Origin: Nostoc edaphicum CCNP1411
GTDB lineage: Bacteria; Cyanobacteriota; Cyanobacteriia; Cyanobacteriales; Nostocaceae
Direction: 5' to 3'
Length of the DNA: 64,000 nucleotides
Assembly: GCF_014023275.1 (NCBI RefSeq)
Contig: NZ_CP054698.1
Coordinates: 5,851,001-5,915,000 of the forward strand
Shown: one piece after another, positions 36,431-45,694 of the stretch
Layout: the number at the start of each line of letters is the position of its first letter
Numbering within the stretch: the stretch's first letter is position 1
The notes under the pieces: model-generated
Seen by the model: only the letters and a program-made list of their open reading frames with translations
Databases searched by the model: none
Told to the model about the DNA's origin: nothing
Made by a program: the position numbers and the translations under genes

Positions 36431-37468
36431 ATGAGCGGCTTTGAAGCCAAGAATCTTTGGGAGCGATTAAATAATCTGGCGTTAGTCCGCTTTCTGCTTT
36501 TAGTTGCTTCTGGCTGGGCAATTGTACAGCTTTTAGCTTATTTTGAAGCAGTCATTGTTATTTTCACATTCGCTGCAATTTTGGCCTTTTTACTCAGCTA
36601 TCCCGTACAAGGGCTGCGGCGTTTTTTACCCCACGGTGTAGCTGTTGGTCTTGTTTTCTTGCTCAGTATTGTGATTATAGGCGGTCTGATAATTACCGTG
36701 GGCTTAACGGTTTTATCTCAAGGACAACAATTAATTGATAGTATCACTGCATTTTTGAATTCTTTAGTACCTCTATTAGAGCGAATAGAAGGAATTTTGC
36801 GAAGCCGTAATTTGCAGATAGATTTAAGTTTCATTGAAGAACAACTGCGGAACCAAGCTGTCTCAAGTCTTGTGACTAGTTTAGCTATTCTACAAGGGTT
36901 TATGACGAACTTTGTGACTTTTGTATTAATTGCAGTTGTGGCTTTCTTCATGTTATTAGATGGAGACAAGCTGTGGAACTTTATTTTAAAAATTGTACCT
37001 AAACATCGCCGCAATAGATTTACAATTATAATCAGAAAGTCATTTTTAGGATTTTTTAGAGGTCAGTTATTATTAAGTGCATTTCTGACAAGTACGACTT
37101 TCCTCGTTTTCTTAATATTACAAGTACCTTTTGCTTTAATATTGTCAATAATAGTTGGAATTCTTGATATCATTCCTGGCATAGGAGCAACATTAGGAGT
37201 AAGCACAATTACTCTATTTGTGCTGTCTCAAGGTGTTTGGTTAGCATTGAAAGTATTGATAGCTTGTATTATCCTTCAGCAGATACAAGACAACTTGATT
37301 GCGCCCCGAATTATGCAAGGTGCGCTGAATCTTAATCCTGTAGTGGTGTTTTTTGCTTTGTTAGTAGGCGCTAAAGTAGCAGGATTACTAGGAGTTTTTA
37401 TATCTATTCCCATTGCTGGAGTAATTGTATCTTTATTTGAAATTGATGAGATGAAGGCAGAGGTTTAG
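36431..37468 (+). CDS. AI-2E family membrane permease
   Basis: A 345-residue polytopic protein with about eight hydrophobic helices in the family pattern: two or three at the N-terminus (about 15-85), a central soluble stretch (about 100-165) and a C-terminal set containing IVGILDIIPGIGATLGV, FALLVGAKVAGLLGVFISIP and PIAGVIVSLF. The family (formerly PerM/UPF0118) includes exporters of autoinducer-2 and Na+/H+ antiporters; the substrate is not predictable. It stands alone, 156 bases after plsC. Confidence 0.9.
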   Translation: MSGFEAKNLWERLNNLALVRFLLLVASGWAIVQLLAYFEAVIVIFTFAAILAFLLSYPVQGLRRFLPHGVAVGLVFLLSIVIIGGLIITVGLTVLSQGQQLIDSITAFLNSLVPLLERIEGILRSRNLQIDLSFIEEQLRNQAVSSLVTSLAILQGFMTNFVTFVLIAVVAFFMLLDGDKLWNFILKIVPKHRRNRFTIIIRKSFLGFFRGQLLLSAFLTSTTFLVFLILQVPFALILSIIVGILDIIPGIGATLGVSTITLFVLSQGVWLALKVLIACIILQQIQDNLIAPRIMQGALNLNPVVVFFALLVGAKVAGLLGVFISIPIAGVIVSLFEIDEMKAEV

Positions 37469-37535
37469 TCATTTGTCAGGAACTAGGAAGTAGTGAATAA
37501 TGTAAAAATAGCTATCTATCAATAATTTGGAAGTG

Positions 37536-37832
37536 ATGTCGGATTTAAGAGCGGAATTGACAGAAATTTTGGATGAGGCAGAGTGGGAGTGGCTAATTCC
37601 TCATGTACAACGAGATGCAGTTATTTTGGTGGCACCTGATTTAAACTTGATTGATGTTGGAGTAGCGATCGCTAGTGATAATATTCCATCAGTAGAACAG
37701 TGGATTGATGAACAATTAATTACCAAACCCACGACAATACAGGTGGGAGAATGGAATCTTGAGCGCAGTAAGCGATTTAATACCCTCATCGTCCAGCCTT
37801 ACGTTTTGGCACAAGAAATAGCCGCTGCTTAA
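37536..37832 (+). CDS. DUF2288 family protein
   Basis: A small acidic protein of 98 residues from ATG 37536 (an upstream in-frame TTG at 37527 would add three). DLRAELTEILDEAEWEWLIPH opens it; RDAVILVAPDLNLIDVGVAI and the closing IVQPYVLAQEI fit DUF2288, a family of unknown function. GGAAG lies just ahead of the start. No partner gene is evident. Confidence 0.8.
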   Translation: MSDLRAELTEILDEAEWEWLIPHVQRDAVILVAPDLNLIDVGVAIASDNIPSVEQWIDEQLITKPTTIQVGEWNLERSKRFNTLIVQPYVLAQEIAAA

Positions 37833-37993
37833 CTAAATTCTGTTGAAGAAGAAGTCAGAATTCAGAATTCAGGAGTCAGAATAGTTAAAGAATCAGAAGA
37901 AAATTTGATGAATAAATTATACTAGATTCATTCTCAATTCTGACTTCTGACTCCTGGGTGCTGAATTCTTACAATTACGAATTACGAATTATT

Positions 37994-39958
37994 CTAATTA
38001 GTTTCTGTGTTGTTTTCGATGACAGTTGGTGTTGGAGTAGTTTCTAAAGAAATGTGGCTTGGTGTGCCAGTTATTACTTGATTATTGCCACGCACTAGCT
38101 GGCTGACTTGACCGATTAATTCGCCTAATTTCCCTTCGTCAAGTAAAGTATTGATTAAAGAAAGTCCGCTTGTGGATAGTAGCAATTTGTTAATATCTTG
38201 ACTGCCACTACTACCATTCGCACCAGGAAATGAATAAATACGCGTATCTCCTAAAACTCCCGGCTGTGGTGCTAAAGCGGCGACAATTTCTGGTAATTTA
38301 TCGGCTAATTCTGGCCAAATGGTGGTGATAATTTTGGCAGTGAGATTGGCGTTGCTAATGGAATTTTCGGCGGTAATTTTTGCTTGAATACCTTCTGCTT
38401 CTGCTAAAACTCTATCACGGTTAGCTGCTGCTAGGGTGCGAATTGCTTCAGCTTCTAAGTCTGCTGCTTGCTGGGCGATTTCTGCTTGACGACGACGGCG
38501 GAAAGCATCGATTTCTACTACGTTGCGATCGCCAATACTCCGTTCTTCGGCTTCTCGTTCCGCAGCAATCACCGATAGGCGTTTGTTGCGTTCGGCTTTT
38601 TCAACTTCACCTGCTGTTTTAACTGATTCCTCCGCTTTGGCTTGTTGTGCTTGTGCAACAAAGCTTTCGCGTTTTTTGTTCGCAATTGCGATCGCTACAT
38701 CTTCTTGAGCTAGTCTTGCTTCTCGTTCTGACTCAGCTATCTGCACTTGTGCTTGTAGCTTTCCAGATTCTACACTCTGTTGACGTAAAATCTCTGCAAG
38801 CTCAGATTCTTGTTTTTGCAATGTTTGCGCTACATTTAGCTGTTTATTGCGTTCTTCTAGGGAAATATCAGCTTCAATTTGGCTTTGCTGCACAGATAAT
38901 TTTTTGCGAATTTCTTCTTCTTCAATTGATTTTTCTTGCAAAATTTTAGTACGGCGTACTGTTGCAGCTTCCCGATCTTTGGATTCTTGAATTTCGCGTT
39001 CTTTCTGTGCTTTTAATGCTTCTACTTGCAATTTTTGCTCCAATTTAGCACTTTCTTGCTCTTGGGCAATTTGTAGCGATCGCTTTTGGGCATCCAGTTC
39101 TTTTTGCTCAATTGTCACTTGCGCTGCTAACTCAACTTCCCGTTTTTGTTGAATTGAGCGCTGAATAATTTCTGTTCGCAAACGCACACCTTGAGCATCA
39201 AAGAAGTTATCTGGATCGTAGGTAACACTTTCTAATATTTCGGAAATGGCGATGTTATTTAGAGTTAATCCGACTTTTTTCAAATCCGTGCCAACTAAGT
39301 TCAACACCTCCTGAGCAAACCCTAATTTGTCAGAGTCAATTTCTGCTAAATCCTTAGTTTTAGCTGCCGCCCTAATTGCATCATCTGCTCTTTTTTCTAA
39401 AGCGTTTTTAATATCTTCAGGAGTAATTTTAATGCCATTTTGAGATAGTCTAGCGGCTGCTGTTAAAACATCGTCTTCGGAGGCATTAATACATACATAA
39501 AAAGTGACTCGAATATCTGCTCGTAAATAATCTTTAGTCCGAACTGCAAGTTTACCAGTACGTTCCACATCAATGGAAATTTCTCGCAGAGGTACGCGAG
39601 TTAGCTGATGAAATCCTGGTAGAACAATACAACCCCCATACAAAATCACTGATTTCTTTTTGATAAAAAGACCCCCAGTCCTGACGAAAGCTTCGTTATT
39701 GGGTGTCACTACATAAACCCGCGTATAAGCAAACAGGCTAAATAGTAGTAATAAAACTAAAGCAGCAATTATTCCAGGAAATACTAATCCCCCATTAATT
39801 TGGGCAACAGTCGGCTGGATTCTGACAGGGAGTGTCTGAGAAACTAATGTTGTTTGCTTTTGTTGCGGTTGCAAATTAATTTGTGGAACTTCAGCTATTG
39901 TGACACTCGGTAAAGACTGGATAAAAGTTAACCAAAAAAGCATATTTTTTCCTCTCAC
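37994..39958 (-). CDS. Flotillin-like SPFH protein
   Basis: A 654-residue flotillin. A hydrophobic N-terminal segment (FPGIIAALVLLLLFSLFAYT, about 59-78) anchors it, followed by the SPFH domain (YVVTPNNEAFVRTGG through NNIAISEILE, about 82-240). A long Ala/Glu/Gln/Arg coiled coil (about 255-530) and a C-terminal region of oligomerisation type complete it. Flotillins organise membrane microdomains and membrane-protein assembly. The gene starts just five bases after the stop of an NfeD/YqiJ-like gene on the same strand, the classic flotillin-partner arrangement. Confidence 0.93.
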   Translation of the reverse strand: MRGKNMLFWLTFIQSLPSVTIAEVPQINLQPQQKQTTLVSQTLPVRIQPTVAQINGGLVFPGIIAALVLLLLFSLFAYTRVYVVTPNNEAFVRTGGLFIKKKSVILYGGCIVLPGFHQLTRVPLREISIDVERTGKLAVRTKDYLRADIRVTFYVCINASEDDVLTAAARLSQNGIKITPEDIKNALEKRADDAIRAAAKTKDLAEIDSDKLGFAQEVLNLVGTDLKKVGLTLNNIAISEILESVTYDPDNFFDAQGVRLRTEIIQRSIQQKREVELAAQVTIEQKELDAQKRSLQIAQEQESAKLEQKLQVEALKAQKEREIQESKDREAATVRRTKILQEKSIEEEEIRKKLSVQQSQIEADISLEERNKQLNVAQTLQKQESELAEILRQQSVESGKLQAQVQIAESEREARLAQEDVAIAIANKKRESFVAQAQQAKAEESVKTAGEVEKAERNKRLSVIAAEREAEERSIGDRNVVEIDAFRRRRQAEIAQQAADLEAEAIRTLAAANRDRVLAEAEGIQAKITAENSISNANLTAKIITTIWPELADKLPEIVAALAPQPGVLGDTRIYSFPGANGSSGSQDINKLLLSTSGLSLINTLLDEGKLGELIGQVSQLVRGNNQVITGTPSHISLETTPTPTVIENNTETN

Positions 39959-39963
39959 TAAGT

Positions 39964-40641
39964 TTAATTTCTCTGGGATGAGTTAGTTAACCAGTGTTCT
40001 TCATCGGGACTATCTTTGGCAATAACTACATAAATTTGTACCTTGTGTTCAATGATCAAAACTTTTTCTCCACGTTGTGGTGCAATAGTTGCCCAGTCTG
40101 GTAGAACAGCGCTAACTGTCAAAAGATTACGTTTTGTATCCAGCACATCTATTTGTCCAATTCTGCCCAGATTTTCCATAGGAATGTAAGCAGACGTAAC
40201 AATACCAATACAACCTATCAAGCGATCGCTACTTGCATCCTCGCTAAACTCGGCAAAAATCTTGCCAATTGGTCGTGCTATCAATCCTCCCATTAATAAA
40301 CTGATAATCAGCGAACCAAATAATATAATACTCCCAATAAAACCAGTAATATTACTATTTGAATTTCCACCAATCCAAACATTTAACATCCAACCCAAAA
40401 GACCCCACAAACTCATATCTGTTGCTAGTAACAATATGAGTGGTGCTTTACCAATACCTACCCATCCCAAGAATTGTCCAAAGCCCAATTCGCTATTGCT
40501 ATCTGCATCGAGATCTGCATCTACATCAACATCTGCATCAATATCTTCCCCTCCCCCACCGGAAATTATCATAAATAAGAATAGTAAGACACCAATTCCC
40601 AGAAATATCCAATAGGGCAAGTTGGCTGGGCTAAACAGCAT
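39964..40641 (-). CDS. YqiJ/NfeD-like membrane protein with OB fold
   Basis: A 225-residue membrane protein. It has an N-terminal helix (about 10-26), an acidic low-complexity segment (GGGEDIDADVDVDADLDADS, about 29-48), then three more hydrophobic segments (about 65-115), and a C-terminal soluble beta-rich domain (about 130-215) of OB-fold type. NfeD-like proteins partner with flotillins; YqiJ is the enterobacterial version with YqiK. The stop is 5 bases from the flotillin start, so the pair is certainly an operon. The Asp-rich repeat could bind divalent cations or simply be a spacer. Confidence 0.82.
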   Translation of the reverse strand: MLFSPANLPYWIFLGIGVLLFLFMIISGGGGEDIDADVDVDADLDADSNSELGFGQFLGWVGIGKAPLILLLATDMSLWGLLGWMLNVWIGGNSNSNITGFIGSIILFGSLIISLLMGGLIARPIGKIFAEFSEDASSDRLIGCIGIVTSAYIPMENLGRIGQIDVLDTKRNLLTVSAVLPDWATIAPQRGEKVLIIEHKVQIYVVIAKDSPDEEHWLTNSSQRN

Positions 40642-41334
40642 AATATTTCGTAAATGATATGTGCTGGTAGTTTCGTAACATCTAAATTTGTTTATTAGAT
40701 TAATACTACACTATGAATATAATAAACTACATTGCTTATTTACTGAGCATTTGACCATAAAAATATAAATTTAATTTTTATTTAATAAAATAATAATCTT
40801 CTTAAAGATTTGAATAAAATATTAACCCAAGTTTCAATAAATAAAAAATGCTTTGATGGCCAACAAGCATATAATTTTCAGATAAACAGTCGCGTTATCA
40901 TAATATAGGACTCATATTTGATTTCTGAAAAATCTAAGTATATTAAGTATATGTAGTGGCGTGGCAAGCTAATAGTGCATTAGACGTAGGTAGGTAGGGT
41001 GAAGCGGAGCGCAACCCAACATATAGGACTCCTATTTGATTTTTGAACAAATTAAGTACCAATCGAAAAGGCTTATTCCCTACTCCCTACTCCCAGCCTA
41101 CGCAAGTCAGTTCAATAATCAAAGCGGATCACTATATATCAGGATGTTGGGCAGGATGTTGGGTTACGCAAAGCCTCCACCCAACCTACAATTTTTTTGC
41201 TTAGGGCGTTGTCACAGCCAAGTCAGGCATCAGAACTAAAATCCGAAATTGATTAACTATTGACTAAAGCAAAATTTTCTCCTTTAAGATTTATCCATCT
41301 AGGAGCTAGAATTGTTACGATAATTTCAGATTAG
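40642..41334. repeat. Intergenic region with imperfect inverted repeats around gtaggt...caacccaac
   Basis: A 693-bp gap without a gene. A roughly 31-base imperfect inverted repeat (about 40989-41020 and 41158-41189, with cores caacccaac and gttgggtt) and two direct copies of ataggactc(a/c)tatttgattt (about 40904 and 41023) stand out. These belong to common dispersed repeats of Nostoc-like genomes. The left part (40660-40900) is AT-rich and should hold the promoter of the flotillin operon. Confidence 0.6.
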
Positions 41335-43887
41335 ATGTTGAAATCCTTGATCCAATCTGAAACCTTAGAACTATTAGAATGGCCTCGCCTCTGCCAGCAT
41401 CTTGCCACCTTTGCGGCAACTAAGCTGGGGGCGACAGCTGCGCGTCATCTGAAAATACCCGATTCTCAGACCCAAAGCGAACAGTTGTTAGAGCAAACCA
41501 AAGAAGTCTACCAACTGGAAAATCGTCTAACCACGGGACTGTCATTTGAGGGAATTCAAGATATTGGCGATTCCTTAGAACGGGCAGAACGCGGTGGAAT
41601 TTTGACGGGGGATGAACTGTTAGCGATCGCTACCACCCTCGCTGGTGCCAGAAATTTGCGCCGTGTTATTGACAATCAGGAAGATTTGCCGATACTCACT
41701 GGGTTGGTTGCCGATTTGCGGACTTATCCAGAACTAGAACAGGAAATTCACCGCTGTATTGATGAACGGGCCCAGGTAACTGACCGCGCGAGTCTAAAAC
41801 TGGGAGAAATTCGCACAGATTTGCGGCGATTACGCAGTCAAATTACTCAAAAGCTGCAAAATATCTTACAAGCAAAATCTGGAGCAGTTCAAGAACAGCT
41901 AATTACGCAACGGGGCGATCGCTATGTCATCCCCGTAAAAGCACCCCAAAAAGATGCCATTCCTGGTATTGTCCACGATACCTCTACCAGCGGTGCGACG
42001 TTGTACGTGGAACCGAATTCAGTAGTGCCTCTAGGCAACCAACTGCGGCAGATTATCAGAAGAGAACAAGCCGAAGAAGAAGCGGTTCGCCGTGTTTTGA
42101 CGGAACAAGTCGCCGCAGTCAAACCAGATTTGGAAAGATTATTAGCGATCGCTACCACTTTAGATTTGGCAACCGCTAGATCACGATATAGTTACTGGCT
42201 AGGAGCGAATCCCCCGCGATTTATCCAGCGGAAAGATAATGAAATCATTACCTTGCGAAACTTACGACATCCCCTGTTAGTGTGGCAACAACAGCACGAA
42301 CAAGGGCAACCAGTAGTTCCTGTAGATTTGCTGATAAACCCGCTAATTCGAGTAGTAACAATCACCGGGCCAAATACTGGCGGTAAAACTGTAACCTTAA
42401 AAACTTTGGGGTTAGCAGCATTGATGGCCAAAGTAGGTTTATTTGTCCCCGCCCGCGAACCAGTAGAAATACCTTGGTTTGATAAAGTGCTGGCAGATAT
42501 TGGCGATGAACAATCCTTACAGCAAAGTTTATCCACATTCTCTGGTCACATCCGCCGGATTAGTCGGATTTTAGAAGCATTAGGGACTGGGGAAGAAGAA
42601 GCATTGGGGAGCAGGGTAGCAGAGGAGCAGGGGAGCAGAGGAGCAGGGGAGCAGGAGGCAGGAGACTGGAGACTGGAGACTGGAGTTATTTCTCCATCAC
42701 TCAGCACTCAGCACTCAACACTCAGCACTCAACACTCAGCACTCAGCACTCAGCACTCAGCACTCGTTTTACTCGATGAAGTCGGCGCTGGAACCGATCC
42801 AGTTGAGGGTAGTGCTTTAGCGATCGCCTTATTGCAATATCTCGCCAACCATGCCCAGCTAACGATCGCCACCACTCACTTCGGCGAATTAAAAGCCCTG
42901 AAATACGAAGACGATCGGTTTGAAAATGCCTCTGTAGAATTTGACGAAAGTACTCTCTCGCCTACTTATCGTCTGCTGTGGGGCATCCCCGGACGTTCTA
43001 ATGCCTTAACCATTGCCCTGCGCTTGGGATTAAAACCAGAAGTGGTACAACAGGCAAAAACTCAAGTGGGAGAGGCCACAGATGAAGTTAACCAGGTGAT
43101 TGCCGGGTTAGAAGCGCAACGTCGCCGCCAGGAAACCAAAGCTGCCGAAGCCCAAAGTTTGTTGCAGCAAGCGGAACGTTTATACAAAGAAGTATCCGCA
43201 AAAGCCGCAAGTTTGGAGGAGAGGGAAAGCAGTTTGCGGGCTTCACAGGAAGTAGCTGTAAAACAAGCGATCGCTCAGGCAAAAGGTGAAATTGCCCAAG
43301 TAATCCGCCGCTTGCAGAAAGGTTCGCCCACAGCCCAAGAGGCCCAGCAAGCCACCAATGCCTTGAATCAAATTGGCCAGCAATATCAGCCAGCAACGCC
43401 AGCAAAACCAAAAGCTGGATTTATGCCCAAAGTAGGCGATCGCATTCGCGTTCCCAAACTGGGACAAACAGCCGATGTAATCACCGCCCCTAATGAAGAT
43501 GGGGAATTAAGCGTTCGCTTTGGGCTAATGAAGATGAATGTGAAGTTGGAAGACGTAGAATCTCTAGATGGTCAAAAACCCGAACCAATTGTCAAACCCA
43601 AACCAGCCCCACCAGCAGTAACTCCACCACCGCAAAATGTCCCAGAAATTCGGACTTCCCAAAATACCATCGATTTGCGTGGTAAACGGGTGGCTGATGC
43701 CGAATACATTTTAGATAAAGCCATTTCGGAAGCTACAGGCCCAGTCTGGATTATTCACGGGTATGGCACTGGTAAGCTGCGACAAGGAGTTCACGCCTTT
43801 TTGCAACAGCATTCCAGAGTGAAAAACTACGAACCAGCAGAACAAGGAGACGGCGGCACTGGTGTTACCGTTGCTCACATCAAATAA
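41335..43887 (+). CDS. mutS2: Endonuclease MutS2 with an internal repeat-derived insert
   Basis: An 850-residue MutS2. Walker A is GPNTGGKT (345-352); Walker B is LVLLDEVGAGTDPVEGSA (about 477). The C-terminal Smr nuclease domain (about 767-850) has IDLRGKRVADAEYILD and HGYGTGKLRQGV. MutS2 suppresses homologous recombination or clears collided ribosomes, depending on species. Between SGHIRRISRILEALGTG and Walker B there are about 60 extra residues (416-476) built from heptamer-type repeat DNA (actcagc, aggagca units). Family members are usually much shorter here. The frame is maintained, so the insert is probably tolerated as a surface loop. Confidence 0.95.
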   Translation: MLKSLIQSETLELLEWPRLCQHLATFAATKLGATAARHLKIPDSQTQSEQLLEQTKEVYQLENRLTTGLSFEGIQDIGDSLERAERGGILTGDELLAIATTLAGARNLRRVIDNQEDLPILTGLVADLRTYPELEQEIHRCIDERAQVTDRASLKLGEIRTDLRRLRSQITQKLQNILQAKSGAVQEQLITQRGDRYVIPVKAPQKDAIPGIVHDTSTSGATLYVEPNSVVPLGNQLRQIIRREQAEEEAVRRVLTEQVAAVKPDLERLLAIATTLDLATARSRYSYWLGANPPRFIQRKDNEIITLRNLRHPLLVWQQQHEQGQPVVPVDLLINPLIRVVTITGPNTGGKTVTLKTLGLAALMAKVGLFVPAREPVEIPWFDKVLADIGDEQSLQQSLSTFSGHIRRISRILEALGTGEEEALGSRVAEEQGSRGAGEQEAGDWRLETGVISPSLSTQHSTLSTQHSALSTQHSALVLLDEVGAGTDPVEGSALAIALLQYLANHAQLTIATTHFGELKALKYEDDRFENASVEFDESTLSPTYRLLWGIPGRSNALTIALRLGLKPEVVQQAKTQVGEATDEVNQVIAGLEAQRRRQETKAAEAQSLLQQAERLYKEVSAKAASLEERESSLRASQEVAVKQAIAQAKGEIAQVIRRLQKGSPTAQEAQQATNALNQIGQQYQPATPAKPKAGFMPKVGDRIRVPKLGQTADVITAPNEDGELSVRFGLMKMNVKLEDVESLDGQKPEPIVKPKPAPPAVTPPPQNVPEIRTSQNTIDLRGKRVADAEYILDKAISEATGPVWIIHGYGTGKLRQGVHAFLQQHSRVKNYEPAEQGDGGTGVTVAHIK
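42580..42766 (+). repeat. Heptamer repeat insert inside mutS2
   Basis: ggggagc/ggagact-type heptamers (about 42585-42680), followed by about nine cactcag/cactcaa heptamers (42698-42765). They encode a Glu/Gly-rich then Ser-Thr-Gln-His repeat in frame. The same units occur between genes elsewhere in Nostoc-like genomes. Confidence 0.85.
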
Positions 43888-43925
43888 AGTCGCATTGAAG
43901 AAGGCAGGGGGCAGGAGGAACAATT

Positions 43926-43990
43926 GGGCGGGGTCTGAATTCCCGCCCAATTAATTGTAAGCACCGTGTAGACGGGGGGTTTTAGACCCA
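43926..43990. repeat. Dispersed palindromic repeat (gggg..tctgaa / ttttagacc type), copy 1
   Basis: A gggcggggtctgaattcccgcccaa palindrome-like part and, about 45 bases on, acggggggttttagaccc. Similar paired blocks occur at 45918-45982, 52016-52080 and 56154-56216, always in intergenic DNA between longer gene blocks. Confidence 0.55.
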
Positions 43991-44089
43991 AGATCCGTCT
44001 GGTCGATTGCTCTCAGCGTTAGAGTCAGTATTCCCTCCTGCCTTCTGCCTTCTGCCTTAAAGCGCGTAACCTTTCATCATCACCAAAAT

Positions 44090-45214
44090 ATGTCTACCGA
44101 CTTATCCAACAACGATCGCTTTCAACCCATTAACCTCTTTGAATACGAAGAATTAGCAAAAGAATGTCTGTCTCAAACGACACTCGATTACTATAGCAGT
44201 GGTGCTTGGGACGAAATCACATTGCAAGATAATCGTGATGCTTTTGAGCGAGTCAAGCTCCGACCTCGGATGTTAGTCGATGTGAGCGATCGCAATCTAA
44301 CTACCTCCATTTTAGGACAACCCCTGCAACTACCTTTGTTAATCGCACCGATGGCTTTTCAATGCCTAGCTCATCGAGACGGAGAAGTTGCCACGGCTCT
44401 AGCTGCCGCATCAGCTGGTGTGGGCATGGTGTTAAGTACAATGGCAACAAAGAGCATTGAAGAAGTGGCGACTGCATGTAATCAGTTTCCAGATTCTCTA
44501 CGATGGTTCCAGCTTTACATCCATAAAGATCGGGGATTAACTCGTGCTTTGGTAGAAAAAGCCTATAAAGCTGGTTACAAAGCACTTTGTCTAACTGTAG
44601 ATGCACCTGTTCTCGGACAGCGAGAAAGAGATAAACGTAATGAGTTTTCCTTACCCCTAGACTTACATCTGGCTAATCTAGCCACCATCTCAGGACTAGA
44701 TATTTCCCATGAAAAAGGTGAATCTGGATTATTTACCTATTTTGCCCAACAGCTAAACCCAGCAGTCACTTGGCACGATTTGGAATGGTTGCAATCTTTA
44801 TCTCCACTACCTTTAGTTATCAAAGGAATTTTACGAGGAGATGATGCTGTGCGGGCTGTAGAATATGGAGCCAAAGCAATTGTTGTTTCCAATCATGGTG
44901 GCAGACAACTCGATGGTGCGATCGCTTCTTTAGATGCCCTAGCTGAAATAGTAGCAGCAGTGGATGGTCAAGTAGAAGTGCTGTTGGATGGAGGCATTCG
45001 TAGGGGCACAGACATTCTCAAAGCCCTAGCATTAGGAGCAAAAGCAGTACTGATCGGACGACCTATTTTGTGGGGACTAGCAGTAGCAGGACAAATTGGC
45101 GTATCTCATGTCATCTCACTCCTACAAGATGAGTTAAATGTGGGAATGGCACTTAGTGGCTGTGCCAAACTACAGGATATTGACCCTAGTTTATTGACTC
45201 TGCCACGTTTTTAA
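44090..45214 (+). CDS. FMN-dependent 2-hydroxy-acid oxidase (lactate/glycolate oxidase-like)
   Basis: A 374-residue member of the FMN alpha-hydroxy-acid dehydrogenase family. LDYYSSGAWDE near the start holds the substrate Tyr region, LPLLIAPMAFQ the FMN strand, and SNHGGRQLDGA the catalytic His plus Arg. VLLDGGIRRGTDILKALALG and VLIGRPILWGLA bind the FMN phosphate. Plant glycolate oxidase works in photorespiration, while the Nostoc homologue has been characterised as an L-lactate oxidase, so lactate is the more likely substrate here. O2 is the electron acceptor and H2O2 the product. It is monocistronic, ahead of tRNA-Leu. Confidence 0.9.
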   Translation: MSTDLSNNDRFQPINLFEYEELAKECLSQTTLDYYSSGAWDEITLQDNRDAFERVKLRPRMLVDVSDRNLTTSILGQPLQLPLLIAPMAFQCLAHRDGEVATALAAASAGVGMVLSTMATKSIEEVATACNQFPDSLRWFQLYIHKDRGLTRALVEKAYKAGYKALCLTVDAPVLGQRERDKRNEFSLPLDLHLANLATISGLDISHEKGESGLFTYFAQQLNPAVTWHDLEWLQSLSPLPLVIKGILRGDDAVRAVEYGAKAIVVSNHGGRQLDGAIASLDALAEIVAAVDGQVEVLLDGGIRRGTDILKALALGAKAVLIGRPILWGLAVAGQIGVSHVISLLQDELNVGMALSGCAKLQDIDPSLLTLPRF

Positions 45215-45274
45215 GCCAGATAATTCTTAAAACTGTTATTCCAGCCAAACTTTGAGAAATAATTTTCAGACTTG

Positions 45275-45302
45275 TTACAAAATCACTTAATTAGAGTATA
45301 CT
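45275..45302 (+). promoter_or_regulatory. Promoter of tRNA-Leu
   Basis: TTACAA at 45275-45280 and TATACT at 45297-45302, spaced by 16 bases, end 18 bases before the mature 5' end of the tRNA gene. Good fit to the bacterial sigma-70 consensus. Confidence 0.6.
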
Positions 45303-45320
45303 AGTTAAGGTTAGATATAA

Positions 45321-45404
45321 GGGCGGGTGGCGGAATTGGTAGACGCACCACACTCAAAATGTGGCGGCCTTACGGTCATAGGAGTTCGATTCTCCTCCTG
45401 CCCA
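45321..45404 (+). tRNA. tRNA-Leu (CAA)
   Basis: An 84-nt class II tRNA. The acceptor stem gggcggg pairs with cctgccc, with A as discriminator. The D-arm has ggcggaattggtagacgc, the anticodon loop is ctCAAaa in a ccaca/tgtgg stem, a long variable arm follows, and the T-loop is ttcgatt. The anticodon CAA reads UUG. CCA is not encoded. Confidence 0.95.
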
Positions 45405-45436
45405 CTACCAGACAAGTGATAAAGAGGTTAAAATTT

Positions 45437-45694
45437 ATGCGCCTGAAACGATGGGAATCCCCCCGAAAAGAAGGCAGGAATGACAAAGGTAGAGGCGGTT
45501 CTGCCAGGAAGCGTCAACTCAAAAAGCAAAGGCAAATGTTACTCCAAAGACTCAAAGAAAGTAACAAACCAGACAATAACAAAGACAAAAATGAGAGAGC
45601 GGGGGAAGATAAGTTTATCTTCCCCTTCTTTTTTTGGCTTTTATTTCAGAAAAAAATAAAATTTAGATATTTTTCAACGCATAGACTAAATTAA
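45437..45694 (+). CDS. Possible small basic protein downstream of tRNA-Leu
   Basis: An 85-residue frame starting at ATG 45437, with a good AAAGAGG ribosome-binding site nine bases upstream. The first 60 residues are strongly basic and charged (MRLKRWESPRKEGRNDKGRG ... KRQLKKQRQMLLQRLKESNK), like a nucleic-acid-binding peptide. The last 25 residues read through a strong terminator hairpin (45602-45625), which is unusual for a genuine gene. Either the true C-terminus is shorter in relatives, or transcription ends inside. It could be co-transcribed with the tRNA. Confidence 0.4.
   Translation: MRLKRWESPRKEGRNDKGRGGSARKRQLKKQRQMLLQRLKESNKPDNNKDKNERAGEDKFIFPFFFWLLFQKKIKFRYFSTHRLN
45602..45637 (+). 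terminator. Strong rho-independent terminator
   Basis: An 11-bp perfect stem (ggggaagataa / ttatcttcccc) with a minimal loop, followed by ttcttttttt. It would end the tRNA-Leu transcript. Confidence 0.85.
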
